A DNA stretch of 64,000 nt, taken from the NCBI RefSeq assembly GCF_014839805.1, contig NC_051121.1, positions 4,199,116-4,263,115 on the forward strand. The letters run 5' to 3'. The stretch comes from Manduca sexta. Taxonomy: Eukaryota; Arthropoda; Insecta; Lepidoptera; Sphingidae. Under the pieces are notes generated by a model. The model was given only the letters and a program-made list of their open reading frames with translations. It had not been told where the DNA came from and did not search any database. This document shows positions 35,901-44,176 of the stretch, in pieces (positions within the stretch are counted from its first letter, which is position 1; each line of letters opens with the position of its first letter). A program made the position numbers and the translations under genes.

Positions 35901-38717
35901 TTTGTGCCAAATGGCAATAACTATCTACCACCACTTAATATAACATTTGTTTCACTGTATGTATATAATATAAAAATGAATCGCTGAATGTCTTGCTAAG
36001 CGCAAATCTCGAGAGCAGCTGAACCGATTTCGCTTATTCTTTTTTATAATATTCCTTAAAGTACGAAAATGGTTCTAACGGAGAAAATTTTTAAAAAAAT
36101 GCCTGAACAAGTCTAAAAACAACACTTCTATATTCCCATACGAAAGATTCGTAACAATACTTAAAACTCAATTTGAACTTTAATACAATACTATAAAGTT
36201 TGAGTGGTAGTTGAGAGGTTCCGGGATCACTCTATCTATTACAACTTAGGTAATGTTTGTTCGTATGGAAGTATCCATCACGCCTAAACCACTGAAGCAT
36301 CGGAATGTTTGCCGGCAAACATGACAGCTACATGACATTTACGTGTGTCACGGGAATGTAACCTTAAATACTACATAATAAGATTATTTTTCCGTGACAC
36401 GAGTAATGTCATGTAGCTGACATGTTTGCCGGCAAACATTCCGATGCTTCAGTGGTGTCCATATGTGGACTGTTGGCGGTACGAAGTTCGCCAGGTCAGC
36501 TAGTCTATAAGTATGTTGTGGTTCAGGCAGTCGCCGCGGCCACATCTCGCGCTGGGCGCGGCGCGGCGTGCGGCGCGCGGCCTACAGCGCGGCGCGCGCG
36601 CACGGCTACGGCGCCGCCGCGCTCGCGCACACGCTCGACCACGCCGCCACCGCCTTCGTCGCCTCCGCCATGCACGCCGGGGAGCTCAGCACCATGAAGG
36701 CGCATTACAGAATCAGGTATATCATAATATCAGCCCTGTATTATATACTTGCACACTACTGAGCACGGCCTCTACTACTGAAAGGGATTAGGCCTTAGTC
36801 CACCACGCTGGCCTAGTGCGGATTGGTAGACTTCACACACCTTCGAAATTCCTATAGAGAACTTCTCAGATGTACAGGTTTCCTCACGATGTTTTCCTTC
36901 ACCGTTGAAGCGAACGATGAATTCACAAAGAATACACACATGATTTTAAAAAAGTCAGAGGTGTGTGCCCTTGGGATTTGAACCTGCCGACATTCGTCTT
37001 GGCAGTCCGTTCCACACCCAACTAGGCTATCGCCGCTTTTATATCAATCAATCAGGTATAGGATGCTATCATTCTACATTACTGTGCTTTTGGTTCTATG
37101 CGTTTTCCTCCATATTCAAATTTGAACTTCTTTTTGGTATGAATGAGGTAATTGGTATAAAAACGGTTGGTATAGTTCCTTATGTGCCGGCATACATGAA
37201 ATAAAATAGAATTGTGAAATAGTATTTTTTAGACATCTATAATCGAAAATCATCTAGATTCTAGATCAGCAAATGGGCAAAACTGTCCTCTATATTCCAA
37301 ACATTCTTGAAGATACAACATCAATAAAACTTGAACTTAACCTGACGTTACAGAGAGCACGAGGTGCGCATCATCCGTCCGCTGATCTACGTGCGCGAGC
37401 GCGCGCTGCAGGCGTGGGCGTGCGCGCGCAGCCTGCCCGACTTCAGGCAGCACGACCAACCGCGGACTGACGCGCGGACTGACGCGCGGACTGACGCACG
37501 GACTGACGCACGGACACGGTATATATTTTTAATATTATACTGGACTTGATGTTACATACATACAATATAGTGTAGTCCAAATATAATACCGACGAAATAA
37601 AGTGAGGTAATCTCATTCCTATCGCCCTAATCTTGGCTCTTCCAGTACCTACCTCTTAGATACAAAAACAATTATTACTAAAAGGAATGATTGTTTCTTG
37701 TTTTCTAAAAAATAGGTCCAGCTTACAATCTCTTTCATATATCTAAAAAAAACTTACCTCAGCGATACTTAACTAGGTAGCGACTACCATACTCAAGACG
37801 TAAAACCTGCCATACTGGTCCATGTAAGTGTGTCGCGTTCCGGAATGAGTCTTTGTACATCCAGTTTCAAACAGGCTGGCATAATTGTGTCGACTGGCAA
37901 GGAATAATCATCTCTCGTCAGTTGACACTCTATCTGAACTCCAGTCCTCTTACCATTTTTTTTTATTAAATAATTACAGCACTATGGACTCGAGGTCCAT
38001 ACCTTGTTGAGAGTGTTTATTATAACAAATATTTTGTATTATACATTATCTGCTGAAGCAACGTTGTGTGTTTAGTGTGAAGGTATAATAATGTTAGTTT
38101 ATGATTAAAGTATTGTAGACAGAATGAAAAATAATTATAATCTCATTTTTTTCAACAGCAGCGAAGAACCTATCCTCGACAGATCTATATCAGAGCCATG
38201 CGGATCTTCAGAGAAGCCCGCGACAGTGACAACAAGCCGTTCGCTAGAGGAGCCCCTCTCGGAGACCCTCGCAGACCCCCTCGACAGCGTGAGGGACCTA
38301 CTCGCTAACCAGGAGAATATATATCCATACTTATTCGCCAGTCTGAAGAATGCTTTACACCCGCTTATTAGTGGCAGGTGAGATAACCACACCATTTATA
38401 TTTCTACACACACATAAAAAGGACAACAATAAATGCGTAAAAAATATACAGTTAACAATATTAGTTATACAATGGTTTTGTTGTAATATTTGTGGGATTA
38501 GCTGGTAACACTTTACCAGCTCAGTATACTGAGAATAAATTAATTGATACCTATAAATGAAATTATTATGAATAACGTTCGTAATTGATTTGTTCACAGA
38601 CATTTTGACCAGAAGCAAAGAGAGCATAGACATAGAAAGAAGTCTGTGATACAAATGAAGAACGGGGCTCCGGTCTACGACTCGGACGAGGAGACGGAAG
38701 AGGAACCAGTGCCATAG
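3996..38717 (+). CDS. Large fused gene: cysteine-desulfurase-like N-terminus, Ser-rich linker, TtcA-like PP-loop C-terminus (5' partial)
   Basis: Sixteen exons join in one open frame: 3996-4131, 4383-4560, 13641-14027, 14483-14604, 28787-29056, 29654-29970, 30207-31763, 32088-32289, 33196-33330, 33909-34062, 34482-34623, 35417-35536, 36527-36716, 37354-37518, 38159-38377 and 38600-38717 (TAG). All have AG/GT borders and matching phases, giving 1469 residues plus stop. The first exon starts mid-protein (2 nt of a split codon, probably Val), so at least one upstream exon is missing. Family knowledge: class-V aminotransferase domains act as PLP cysteine desulfurases, and TtcA-type PP-loop ATPases thiolate tRNA, so the ancestral fusion would couple sulfur release to sulfur transfer. 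Here both halves lack catalytic residues (see the segment entries), so a regulatory or scaffold role is inferred. Residue numbers in the segment entries count from the first full codon seen. The weakest splice call is the exon-13 acceptor. Polyadenylation is unproven: ATTAAA lies near 38754, AATAAA at 39556 and 39901. Confidence 0.78.
5698..5735 (+). other. G-rich tract able to form a G-quadruplex
   Basis: Runs of 5, 5, 4 and 11 G (5698-5702, 5707-5711, 5713-5716, 5725-5735) are separated by 4-, 1- and 8-base loops in otherwise AT-rich intron DNA. It is on the sense strand, so it would also occur in the pre-mRNA. Confidence 0.7.
6235..6266. repeat. Perfect 14-bp hairpin, 4-base loop
   Basis: CAATATTTACACAA and its exact reverse complement TTGTGTAAATATTG surround the loop CCAT. 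It stands alone in intron 2 with no U-tract or gene next to it. Confidence 0.7.
6954..8263 (+). mobile_element. DD37D mariner/Tc1-type (maT-like) transposon, copy 1, frameshifted
   Basis: The element is 1310 bp, flanked by TA (6952-6953, 8264-8265). The ends are inverted and similar: TACTTAGTCTGGCCATAAAT on the left, and TACCTAGTCTTGCCATAAAT when the right end is read from outside in. It contains one transposase frame, broken by a single-base deletion. It lies in the 9-kb intron 2 of the large fused gene, in the same orientation. It is 1 bp shorter than copy 2 at 56413, which matches the deletion, so the two appear to be near-identical recent copies. Confidence 0.93.
7098..8137 (+). pseudogene. 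Transposase of copy 1, one-base frameshift
   Basis: The ATG at 7098 begins MVWGDKENRIAVIALHKVGM, as in the intact copy at 56539-57579. At the T run 7171-7174 one T is missing compared with copy 2, and the frame shifts after about 25 residues. The rest stays open in the next frame to the stop at 8135-8137. That part holds the helix-turn-helix region (RSGRPRSVRTKK) and the catalytic motifs FTDEKIF, QQDSAPGHKA and SPDLNPLDYDLW. From MFVYRAIN to the C-terminus (310 residues) it reads the same as copy 2, so the break is the only clear damage. Confidence 0.92.
9560..9700 (+). repeat. Dispersed repeat, copy at 11210-11350
   Basis: The order GACATTGTTTTTCGAAAAAT, AAAAAACATAGAA, GTATGAAACTTTG and TTAGCCTTTCAACC is found again at about 11210-11350 with substitutions. 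An open frame at 9301-9624 runs partly through this repeat and is not taken as a gene. Confidence 0.55.
12928..13070 (+). repeat. SINE/LINE-tail-like repeat
   Basis: It carries AGCTTTTGCTCGCAGCTTC, then TTTTTCCAGGATAAAAATCC and CCAAATTTCATCGAAATCCG, a string common in lepidopteran repeat tails. Related pieces occur at 10660-10800, 21510-21680, 59270-59475 and 62635-62790. Confidence 0.65.
15580..15935 (-). mobile_element. tRNA-derived SINE, family 1, with amplified head
   Basis: This is the same roughly 310-bp element as at 34660, 36722 and 60170, here reversed. The tRNA-like head (right end) is present as three near-copies of CTATCGCCGCTTTTT spaced about 22 bp apart (15885-15945). An AAT microsatellite (15567-15582) adjoins the tail. 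Confidence 0.8.
17412..17600. mobile_element. MITE-like element, relative at 27965-28130
   Basis: Both copies share TGATAACAAG, TTTCTCAGT, a CAGCATG/GGCATGG block, CAGCCTTCGCAGTGCGTAG and GATTGGCTAATATT in that order. No ORF. The start CCCGTATTCACAAA resembles ends of other short inverted-end elements, but clean termini were not defined. Confidence 0.5.
20560..20830 (+). repeat. Dispersed repeat with a spurious LFMGG ORF
   Basis: The DNA word GGCGAGCGCAGTGGAATACC and the translation LFMGGR-AYH-ANG-KLV recur on the minus strand at 63535-63720. The repeat is a family seen throughout moth genomes. The 67-codon frame is not a gene. Confidence 0.7.
20932..21064. repeat. 34-bp tandem repeat, about 4 copies
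   Basis: The unit ATAACACAATGTTACACTTA + GGGATAAATGTGTT occurs three times without change; a fourth, truncated copy has one substitution in its first 30 bases. The unit itself is partly self-complementary (AACACA...TGTGTT). Confidence 0.9.
22390..22625. other. GC- and CpG-rich patch within intron 4
   Basis: About 235 bp with many CG dinucleotides (CGCCCGCG, GTCGCGAGTC, GGCCGCGCC, ACCGCGTCGCC) stands out in an AT-rich 14-kb intron. Overlapping open frames of 60-90 codons exist in all plus frames, so none is convincing. It could be an alternative promoter or first exon, a regulatory element or an old repeat. Confidence 0.4.
26698..26865. repeat. 93-bp imperfect tandem duplication
   Basis: TATATTGACTTTCCTTTAGC at 26698 and TATATTGAATTTCCTTAAGC at 26791 start two copies of a segment that also shares AAGAATG-AGATTTTTT and a TATATAG..TCATATTCAAA end. 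Non-coding intron DNA. Confidence 0.7.
30207..31763 (+). CDS. Exon 7: end of small domain plus long Ser-rich linker with a duplicated helical motif
   Basis: This single 1557-nt exon encodes about residues 470-989. It begins with the end of the aminotransferase-like domain (CLQTARNLFNRARKLAMK, then a short stretch around NPRIDYLRWFMLP). After that it becomes low in complexity, rich in Ser, Thr, Pro, Asn and acidic residues, with many SP/TP sites that could be phosphorylated. Within it an amphipathic segment occurs twice: VKEMTKEIATEIKSEIREVI (about 31006-31065) and LMGMSREMASEVKHEIREMV (about 31189-31248), each followed by SxVDxx. It ends with a small Cys/His-rich stretch, DINCRHCCIKKTWC (near 31648). 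No catalytic motif is visible in the linker. The exon connects the two enzyme-like halves in frame, which is the best evidence that they form one protein and not two neighbouring genes. Confidence 0.8.
32088..34062 (+). CDS. Exons 8-10: linker leading into the PP-loop-like domain
   Basis: Three exons (32088-32289, 33196-33330, 33909-34062; residues about 989-1152) carry the frame from the Ser-rich exon to the PP-loop part. Exon 8 is basic then acidic, with a segment around RPVKRYDTATDPARIAFQMP. Exon 9 is a run of Ser/Arg (RSSRSSNASSSCSDRSSRSS). Exon 10 is acidic and aromatic (FKPEFWEEEPDD) and ends KWQCPPKPIWKATVE, which probably starts the folded C-terminal domain. Introns are phase 2 before exons 9 and 10 and phase 0 after exon 10. 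I recognise no family for exons 8-9, and most of the segment is likely disordered. Confidence 0.7.
34482..38717 (+). CDS. Exons 11-16: TtcA-like PP-loop domain with degenerate motifs, and acidic tail
   Basis: The fold follows the TtcA / tRNA 2-thiocytidine synthase order. Exon 11 holds the P-loop region (KVLVCLSGGRESIALLHTMH), then QYQFYARSKGIHF. Exon 12 holds the second strand (VDPLHLMAYCKSLGVKFIYQ). Exon 13 holds GYGAAALAHTLDHAATAFVA and GELSTMKAHYRIR. Exon 14 holds EVRIIRPLIYVRE. Exon 15 ends LANQENIYPYLFASLKNALH, and exon 16 is a basic then acidic tail (YDSDEETEEEPVP). Family knowledge: the ATP loop is SGGxDS, tRNA-modifying members carry CxxC pairs for an iron-sulfur cluster, and LDD follows the ALGQH strand. 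Here the loop is SGGRES, LDD is LDH, no CxxC precedes the Arg-rich helix, and the usual ENCPACF segment is replaced by a TDAR repeat. ATP-dependent thiolation is therefore doubtful. Exon 13 uses the acceptor before 36527; an alternative at 36511/36512 would add ICCG. Confidence 0.72.
34659..34981 (+). mobile_element. tRNA-derived SINE, family 1
   Basis: The pol III A box TAGCCTAGTTGG (34668-34679) and B box GGTTCAAATCC (34713-34723) form a tRNA-like head, followed by a conserved body (GAGAAGTTCTCTATAGGAAT, CCAATCCGCACTAGGCCAGC) and the tail ACAGGGCTGATATTATTG. It lies in intron 11 of the fused gene, 35 bp after the splice donor. Confidence 0.85.
36288..36457. repeat. Near-perfect long hairpin (foldback MITE-like)
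   Basis: Two arms of about 65 bp are inverted copies with very few mismatches: CCACTGAAGCATCGGAATG on the left and CATTCCGATGCTTCAGTGG on the right. Each arm contains the palindrome TGTTTGCCGGCAAACA. The loop is about 36 bp. It sits in intron 12, about 70 bp upstream of exon 13. Confidence 0.85.
36722..37043 (-). mobile_element. tRNA-derived SINE, family 1, next to a splice donor
   Basis: Reverse copy of the element at 34659. Its tail begins about 5 bp after the exon-13 donor (GTATATC at 36717). The A-box head, when reversed, ends near 37043. An open frame that runs through it (36965-37204) is not a gene. Confidence 0.82.
37455..37518 (+). repeat. In-frame 12-bp coding minisatellite (TDAR repeats)
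   Basis: Within exon 14, the 12-bp unit ACTGACGCGCGG / ACTGACGCACGG is repeated four times and encodes Thr-Asp-Ala-Arg repeats. It replaces the segment where TtcA-like relatives carry a conserved Cys pair. As a multiple of three, length change would keep the frame. Confidence 0.85.
37800..37950 (-). repeat. Dispersed satellite-related repeat
   Basis: It reads on the minus strand as the core of the 130-bp satellite family: CAGTCGACACAATTATGCCAG, then a diverged head. Intron 14 of the fused gene. Compare 500-630 and 60998-61175. Confidence 0.7.
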
Positions 38718-41700
38718 ACAACTGTCAAATCTCCCGCCAAAACGCGACACGTTTATTAAAGTTGCTATTTATTATAGATCGTGTTTATGAACGATTTGTG
38801 ATTACTCAGTGATTGTTTTACTTGTGATGAAGTATATGTAACACGTTGAAATGTTTATGTAATAGTTCGTAAGATGTAAGAGAGCATGCTTTATTTTGAG
38901 GTTAAGTTTGTCCAGGGTTGCCATGTTGAAGAAACTTTTGTTATAATAGTATGTTTTTTATTCTTACGAATAACTGTGGAATTGAATATAAAGTGCATTT
39001 GTTACAGTCTGCTAATATTAATGAAATATATTTTTCAATGTTGTTGAACGTTTTCAAGAGATGTATGTGAGACCGAGTCCTATTTATTCTGACGTAATGT
39101 ACGAAGAGATATATAAAATTATATAAGGTAGATGTTTACTGTAATAATTTCGTTCCGGTACCTGTAGTAATTATGCGTCCTAATAAGGGTACCTAACAAA
39201 AAATATATATTTTATGGATATTTGATTCATTATTATATTTACATTTGAATATACACTTTTACAAGAGAAAAGTTAGCTTGTACAGCTAAACATATATGAT
39301 TAGATGTAGACTTCGCTTTTTCTATAATCATTCGACATGGCTATTGGTTGTCTATCTCTCTGTACGAATATAGGACTTAAGTGTATGAGTATATAATGTT
39401 TAAAATACCGCCATTTCCTAAAAATATTATAATTTCATGAGCAATGTATACGTTTAATACTTAGTTTTAGAAAAAGAGTTTTTATTCTTATAAGCGTGAA
39501 CATGATGAGCCAGTGTCACTGGTCTTTTTTGATAATTTAAAATAGAAAAATGGCAAATAAATTGGATGATCTAATGAGAGTGGCGGTATTAATTTCGTAT
39601 TTACATCGAGTGTAATTCGCTGTATGAATTTGTAATAATAAGTTGGCAACATCAGCGACCAGCTTCCATTTTGGCGGGAAATCAAAATGGAATATGGCCG
39701 CCGATGTCAGACTGATTTAGTTGGTGTGATTTTTTCATCTCATTTTGTATTGTTTATCGTGCTGTATGTCTTTTGTATCGCCATATGTTTCTAAAATATA
39801 GATTTAAGAAATTCCTTTGTTTAAGAACAATATTTAAGATTATAACGATGAAAGTCCCATTATTGCTTCCATATTGTATTCATATACATTGGACTTATAA
39901 AATAAAGATATGTTTTAATGAAAATACTTACTTTTATTTTATAACCATTGGTATTTTGCGAGTTATTAAATAATACCAAAATATTATAATTATAGGAGTC
40001 AAAACAAAATTACATGCATTTTCTACACAAGGTACACTTGTCATTCTGAAGTTTGATTAGCGTGTGTCCATAATATACTTAGGGCTGTATTCATGTTTTT
40101 TTTAAACGAGTGGAAAGTCAATGTGCAATTTAATTTTTCTTTTCATACCGGCACAGCAATCTGAACCCCTCGCACCTGATGGTAAATGGAGTGGAGTCCA
40201 ATAGAATGTTGAGTGACGAGATGATTATTGATTCCTCGTCGACAGTCGACACAATTATGCCGCCTGTTTGATCCGGATATACACAGGCTGATGCCGGTAC
40301 GTGTCACGTGGTCCACTATTTTACTAACTCTTCTCCTTCTATACGACTTATGAGAGCTGATTACCCCTCGGCAGTCGACATAATTATGCCGGCCTGTTTG
40401 ATCCGCATATACACAGGCTGATGCCGGTACGTGTCACGTGGTCCACTATTTTACTAACTCTTCTACTTCTATACGACTTATGAGAGATGATTACCTCTCG
40501 GTAGTCGACACAATTATGCCGTCCTGTTTGATCCGGATATACACAGGCTGATGCCGGTACGTGCCACGTGGTCCACTATTTTACTAACTCTTCTCCTTCT
40601 ATACGACTTATGAGAGATGATTACCTCTCGGTAGTCGACACAATTATGCCGTCCTGTTTGATCCGGATATACACAGGCTGATGCCGGTACGTGTCACGTG
40701 GTCCACTATTTTACTAACTCTTCTCCTTCTATACGACTTATGAGAGATGATTACCTCTCGGTAGTCGACACAATTATGCCGTCCTGTTTGATCCGGATAT
40801 ACACAGGCTGATGCCGGTACGTGTCACGTGGTCCACTATTTTACTAACTCTTCTACTTCTATACGACTTATGAGAGATGATTACCTCTCGGTAGTCAACA
40901 TAATTATGCCGGCCTGTTTGATCCGGATATACACAGGCTGATGCCGGTACGTGCCACGTGGTCCACTATTTTATTAACTCTTCTCCTTCTATACGACTTA
41001 TGAGAGATGATTACCTCTCGGTAGTCAACATAATTATACCGGCCTGTTAGATCCGGATATACACAGGCTGATGCCGGTACGTGTCACGTGGTCCACTATT
41101 TTACTAACTCTTGTCCTTCTATACGACTTATGAGAGATGATTACCTCTCGGTAGTCGACACAATTATGCCGCCCTGTTTGATCCGGATGTACACAGGCTG
41201 ATCCTGGTACGCGACATACTTACGTGGGCCACTATTTTACAAACTCTTTTTTATGCTCTCTTTACACAAGGTCTTTGAAAATCAAACCCTTAAGGGGATT
41301 AAATCAATCGGACACGGTTAGTATATTACAATTACAGTGACACAATCCACACTGCGAATGCCAAAAACTTCCAAATAAGTTGGTGAATTAAATAATTTTC
41401 GCTGACTAATAACATTGGACGCAATTTCTGTGTATTTGCCCTTGAATTTTCCATCCTTAATGCCTTGGCCTAATTATGCCTTACGTCGGGGGCTACCGTA
41501 GTCGATAAGACTGGGGTATGAGGGTGTAGAGAATTTGTTAGAGCTGCAAACTAGTCGGCCCAAACTATTTAAGGTTGAATTGGAAAATTTTCAATAAAGC
41601 TACATTTTATTTGATTAAAAATGCTGTTTTGTACACTATACAACACATGGGACAACTCGACCGTAAGCGTCTATAATCTTTGTTAGGGTTGATATATTTT

Positions 41701-42675
41701 TGCTTATATTTATAAGGATGTATGGTATTTTTTCATTTACCGTGTACATATTTAATGACGGGTCTTTTAACAATCATTCAATTATTTTTAATATTATTTA
41801 ACGTTTTCAAATCACAGCCCTATTTCAAAAATAATTACCTATGTCAAAAACAGCCGAAGAATCATATTTCCTTAAGCTCTATACGTAGTATGAGATATTT
41901 GTCTTTTCCAATATGTAATGACATCCATTATGTGTGGTCAGTCGTGCGGTACATTGGTGTAAATTTTTTATAATATATATTATTTCAGACATTATGTTAT
42001 GTCAGACAAAAATGTCGACTTAGTGAGATTTTTCCAAAGGCTGCCTGTATCACACTGAAATTCTCGTGAAATCTTCGTGCAAAATTAATGACCCATCATT
42101 ATTATCTATTATTGGCAGTCGATAATATTGAAAAAAAGAAAGCATGTTAAACAAAACAACTGCCTGTATCACACCGAAGTTCTCGGATGATTAAGCTTAG
42201 GTGCAAAATTAATGACTCCATATTAAAATCTCTTCATATTGGCGATTGAGAATTTTCATAAGGATGTTAAATAAAACACACATAGTTACAGGCTTACTTT
42301 ACTAGATAGATACACTAGACAAATTACGATGCGTGTGTGCGTGCCCACGTCTCTTACGTTAATGAGTATTACATGTACCAGGGACTCTCCCTTCAAAGAC
42401 AAAGCTTAGATTAAACACTGAATGTGATAAAATTACATAATTACTTAGCAGTAAGCAGAGAACTACCCTAAGAGAATAAGCTATAATAAACGCTAGGTTA
42501 AATATTTAGTTTACATTTATTTCATGACACCACAATATTATCCTCCTTATACTAGAATATATAATCTTTAGAAAATCAACTACATTATACGTGTTACTCA
42601 GCTATTTAATTTCTACTTTACGTGTAGTTAAAATAGAGCATCATTTGGGAAAAAACATTATGTAATTATGAAGAT
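38718..42675. other. 3' flank of the fused gene and intergenic DNA
   Basis: It starts with the presumed 3' UTR; polyadenylation candidates are ATTAAA near 38754 and AATAAA at 39556 and 39901. It contains the satellite array (40150-41245) and two diverged copies of about 110 bp (42042-42150 and 42161-42270, each opening CTGCCTGTATCACAC). No gene is supported here. Confidence 0.6.
40150..41245 (+). repeat. 130-bp satellite, about 8 units, from a dispersed repeat
   Basis: The word ACACAGGCTG recurs with its last G at 40290, 40420, 40550, 40680, 40810, 40940, 41070 and 41200, exactly 130 bp apart each time. Seven units carry GTGTCACGTGGTCC or GTGCCACGTGGTCC, so each has a CACGTG E-box. The flanks (40150-40280 and 41200-41245) are single-copy ends of the same dispersed element seen at 500 and 60998. 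The last unit keeps an older form, GCGACATACTTACGTGGGCC, without the E-box. Units alternate in a pattern of three. Confidence 0.95.
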
Positions 42676-44134
42676 TTATTTTTTATCGCCACCCTGGCAG
42701 CATGGCTTGCCGCCTGTAACAAATGTTAAATTCTTTAGCATATCACATCATAATATCATGTAAACACACATCATAAAATAATTGAACAGCTTTAATTCAG
42801 CACTTTCTAATTGTAAAGAATCTTTAGTTCGATTATCTGACTACCAATTAAACAGTGAAGATAAAATGTCTAGTTCGAAGTCTCAATAAATTAGAATGAA
42901 CTGATTGTAGAGATAGTATGGATGTAGAATATAAGTCGGTACCCACCAGACGGCTTGCCATCTCCGCAGGCGCAGTTGGGGCCGCAAGTGCAGTTTGCAC
43001 CACAGGCGGCCGTGCCCCCACCGCACGTGTCTGTAAAACAAAGACATAAGGTTCATTTTACTGTTTTCAAAACCCAAAGCACCCCTGATGATTATTAATT
43101 GCACTTTTCCTGCGAAAAATTCAATTGTGAACTCGGCGCGGTAGGCACAAGATACTGATGAGTGCAACCCTTTATTAATCCTTCTTACAGCAAAGTCACT
43201 TCGAAATGATAATTTAAACCCAAGAATAACTAATGAAGACTAATGAGGAATGTTGTATCAATGGTCAGTGTAATTCTGTCGGCCCAATTTATTTTAGGAC
43301 CCAATATTAGGACGTCGCGACGTTGGATCCTTACGATGACGCTTACAAAAATCACAGTTAAGCCACAGAATTATTCACAATACACTAAGATCAAAAACAA
43401 CAGTATAGCTTATCATTAAGTGTCCTATTTGCATCACTGCTTTAATTAATTATTCAGGAAATAGCCCAAGTAAGTCTCAAGGGTTTGTGAAGAGTCTTTG
43501 CTTTGACTCTAAACATCGATTTGCCTCATTAAATGTTTACGATACCCTAAAGGATCCCTTTATTGTTTTAAATAAATTAATTGGAGTCAGCCGACGAGCC
43601 GCATTCCTTTGTTTGAATTTTAATTCGGAATGCGTTTTGGTCGGACATGGACAAAGTATTCTTCGATAGTTTATTTTTAGTCATTATCGATTAAAATGGG
43701 TTCAATATTGGCTTTATAAATAATTGCAAAAGAGGAGGTAAAACAAGTCAAATTAGGTAAATATATCACTAAAATAATGATAATTTTACCAAAAAATATA
43801 TAAACATTACTAATTATAATTCATTAATTTGTTATCATCGGTAAAAATGCATCGGTAAAAGACCAATTAATTGTTAAATTAATATCATTCTGAATCCATT
43901 TCTTGTGATTTAATTTCTACGCACTTATTTTTAAAGTTCAAATATCAAAACAATTATTAAAATGAATTACGAATTAAAATAATTAATCTTAGATAACAAA
44001 CTGAATTAACCAACAACAATAAAAGCGTGTTAAAAACTGAAAACCAATTTGAAAGAGCCAAACACATGGTGAAAATAAAATAAATTTAGGAATAATAAAA
44101 TGTTACCTTTGCACGAGTCGCACGGTGCAGGCAT
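42676..44134 (-). CDS. Metallothionein, 49 aa, 10 Cys
   Basis: Three exons on the minus strand: 44107-44134, 42947-43030 and 42676-42713 (TAA), both introns in phase 1. The protein opens MPAPCDSCKDTC, continues CGANCTCGPNCACGDGKP, and ends GGKPCCQGGDKK. Its ten cysteines sit at 5, 8, 12, 19, 23, 25, 29, 31, 42 and 43 in C-x2-C, C-x3-C-x-C and CC arrangements, with no aromatic residue and no His. That is the pattern of an arthropod metallothionein, a cytosolic thiol-cluster protein that binds Zn, Cu and Cd. The start has a good context (CCACC before ATG). Compared with the two metallothioneins at 56-61 kb it is richer in Gly, its last exon is longer, and it ends in Lys-Lys instead of CC. It lies about 10 kb from the cluster. 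A palindrome holding two metal-response-element-like cores lies just upstream (44165-44176). Confidence 0.85.
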
Positions 44135-44164
44135 GGTGGGCGACTAAGCCGGGCTGGAGCGAGG

Positions 44165-44176
44165 GTGCGCGCGCAC
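44165..44176. promoter_or_regulatory. Palindromic pair of metal-response-element-like cores upstream of a metallothionein
   Basis: GTGCGCGCGCAC is a perfect palindrome and reads TGCGCGC on both strands, which fits the MRE core TGCRCNC bound by MTF-1. It lies 31-42 bp upstream of the minus-strand metallothionein ATG in a GC-rich patch (about 44110-44200). A TCAGT-type initiator is readable on the minus strand near 44211, which would put the palindrome in the 5' UTR. A TATATA lies farther up near 44428. The transcription start is not known from sequence alone. Confidence 0.4.

Noticed and set aside
36422..36791. Several ORFs of 60-92 codons on both strands
   Set aside because: Shadow frames of the very GC-rich exon 13; the frame matching the PP-loop family is 36527-36716.
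40270..41240. CRISPR-like regular spacing
   Set aside because: Units are contiguous 130-bp copies without unique spacers; eukaryotic satellite.
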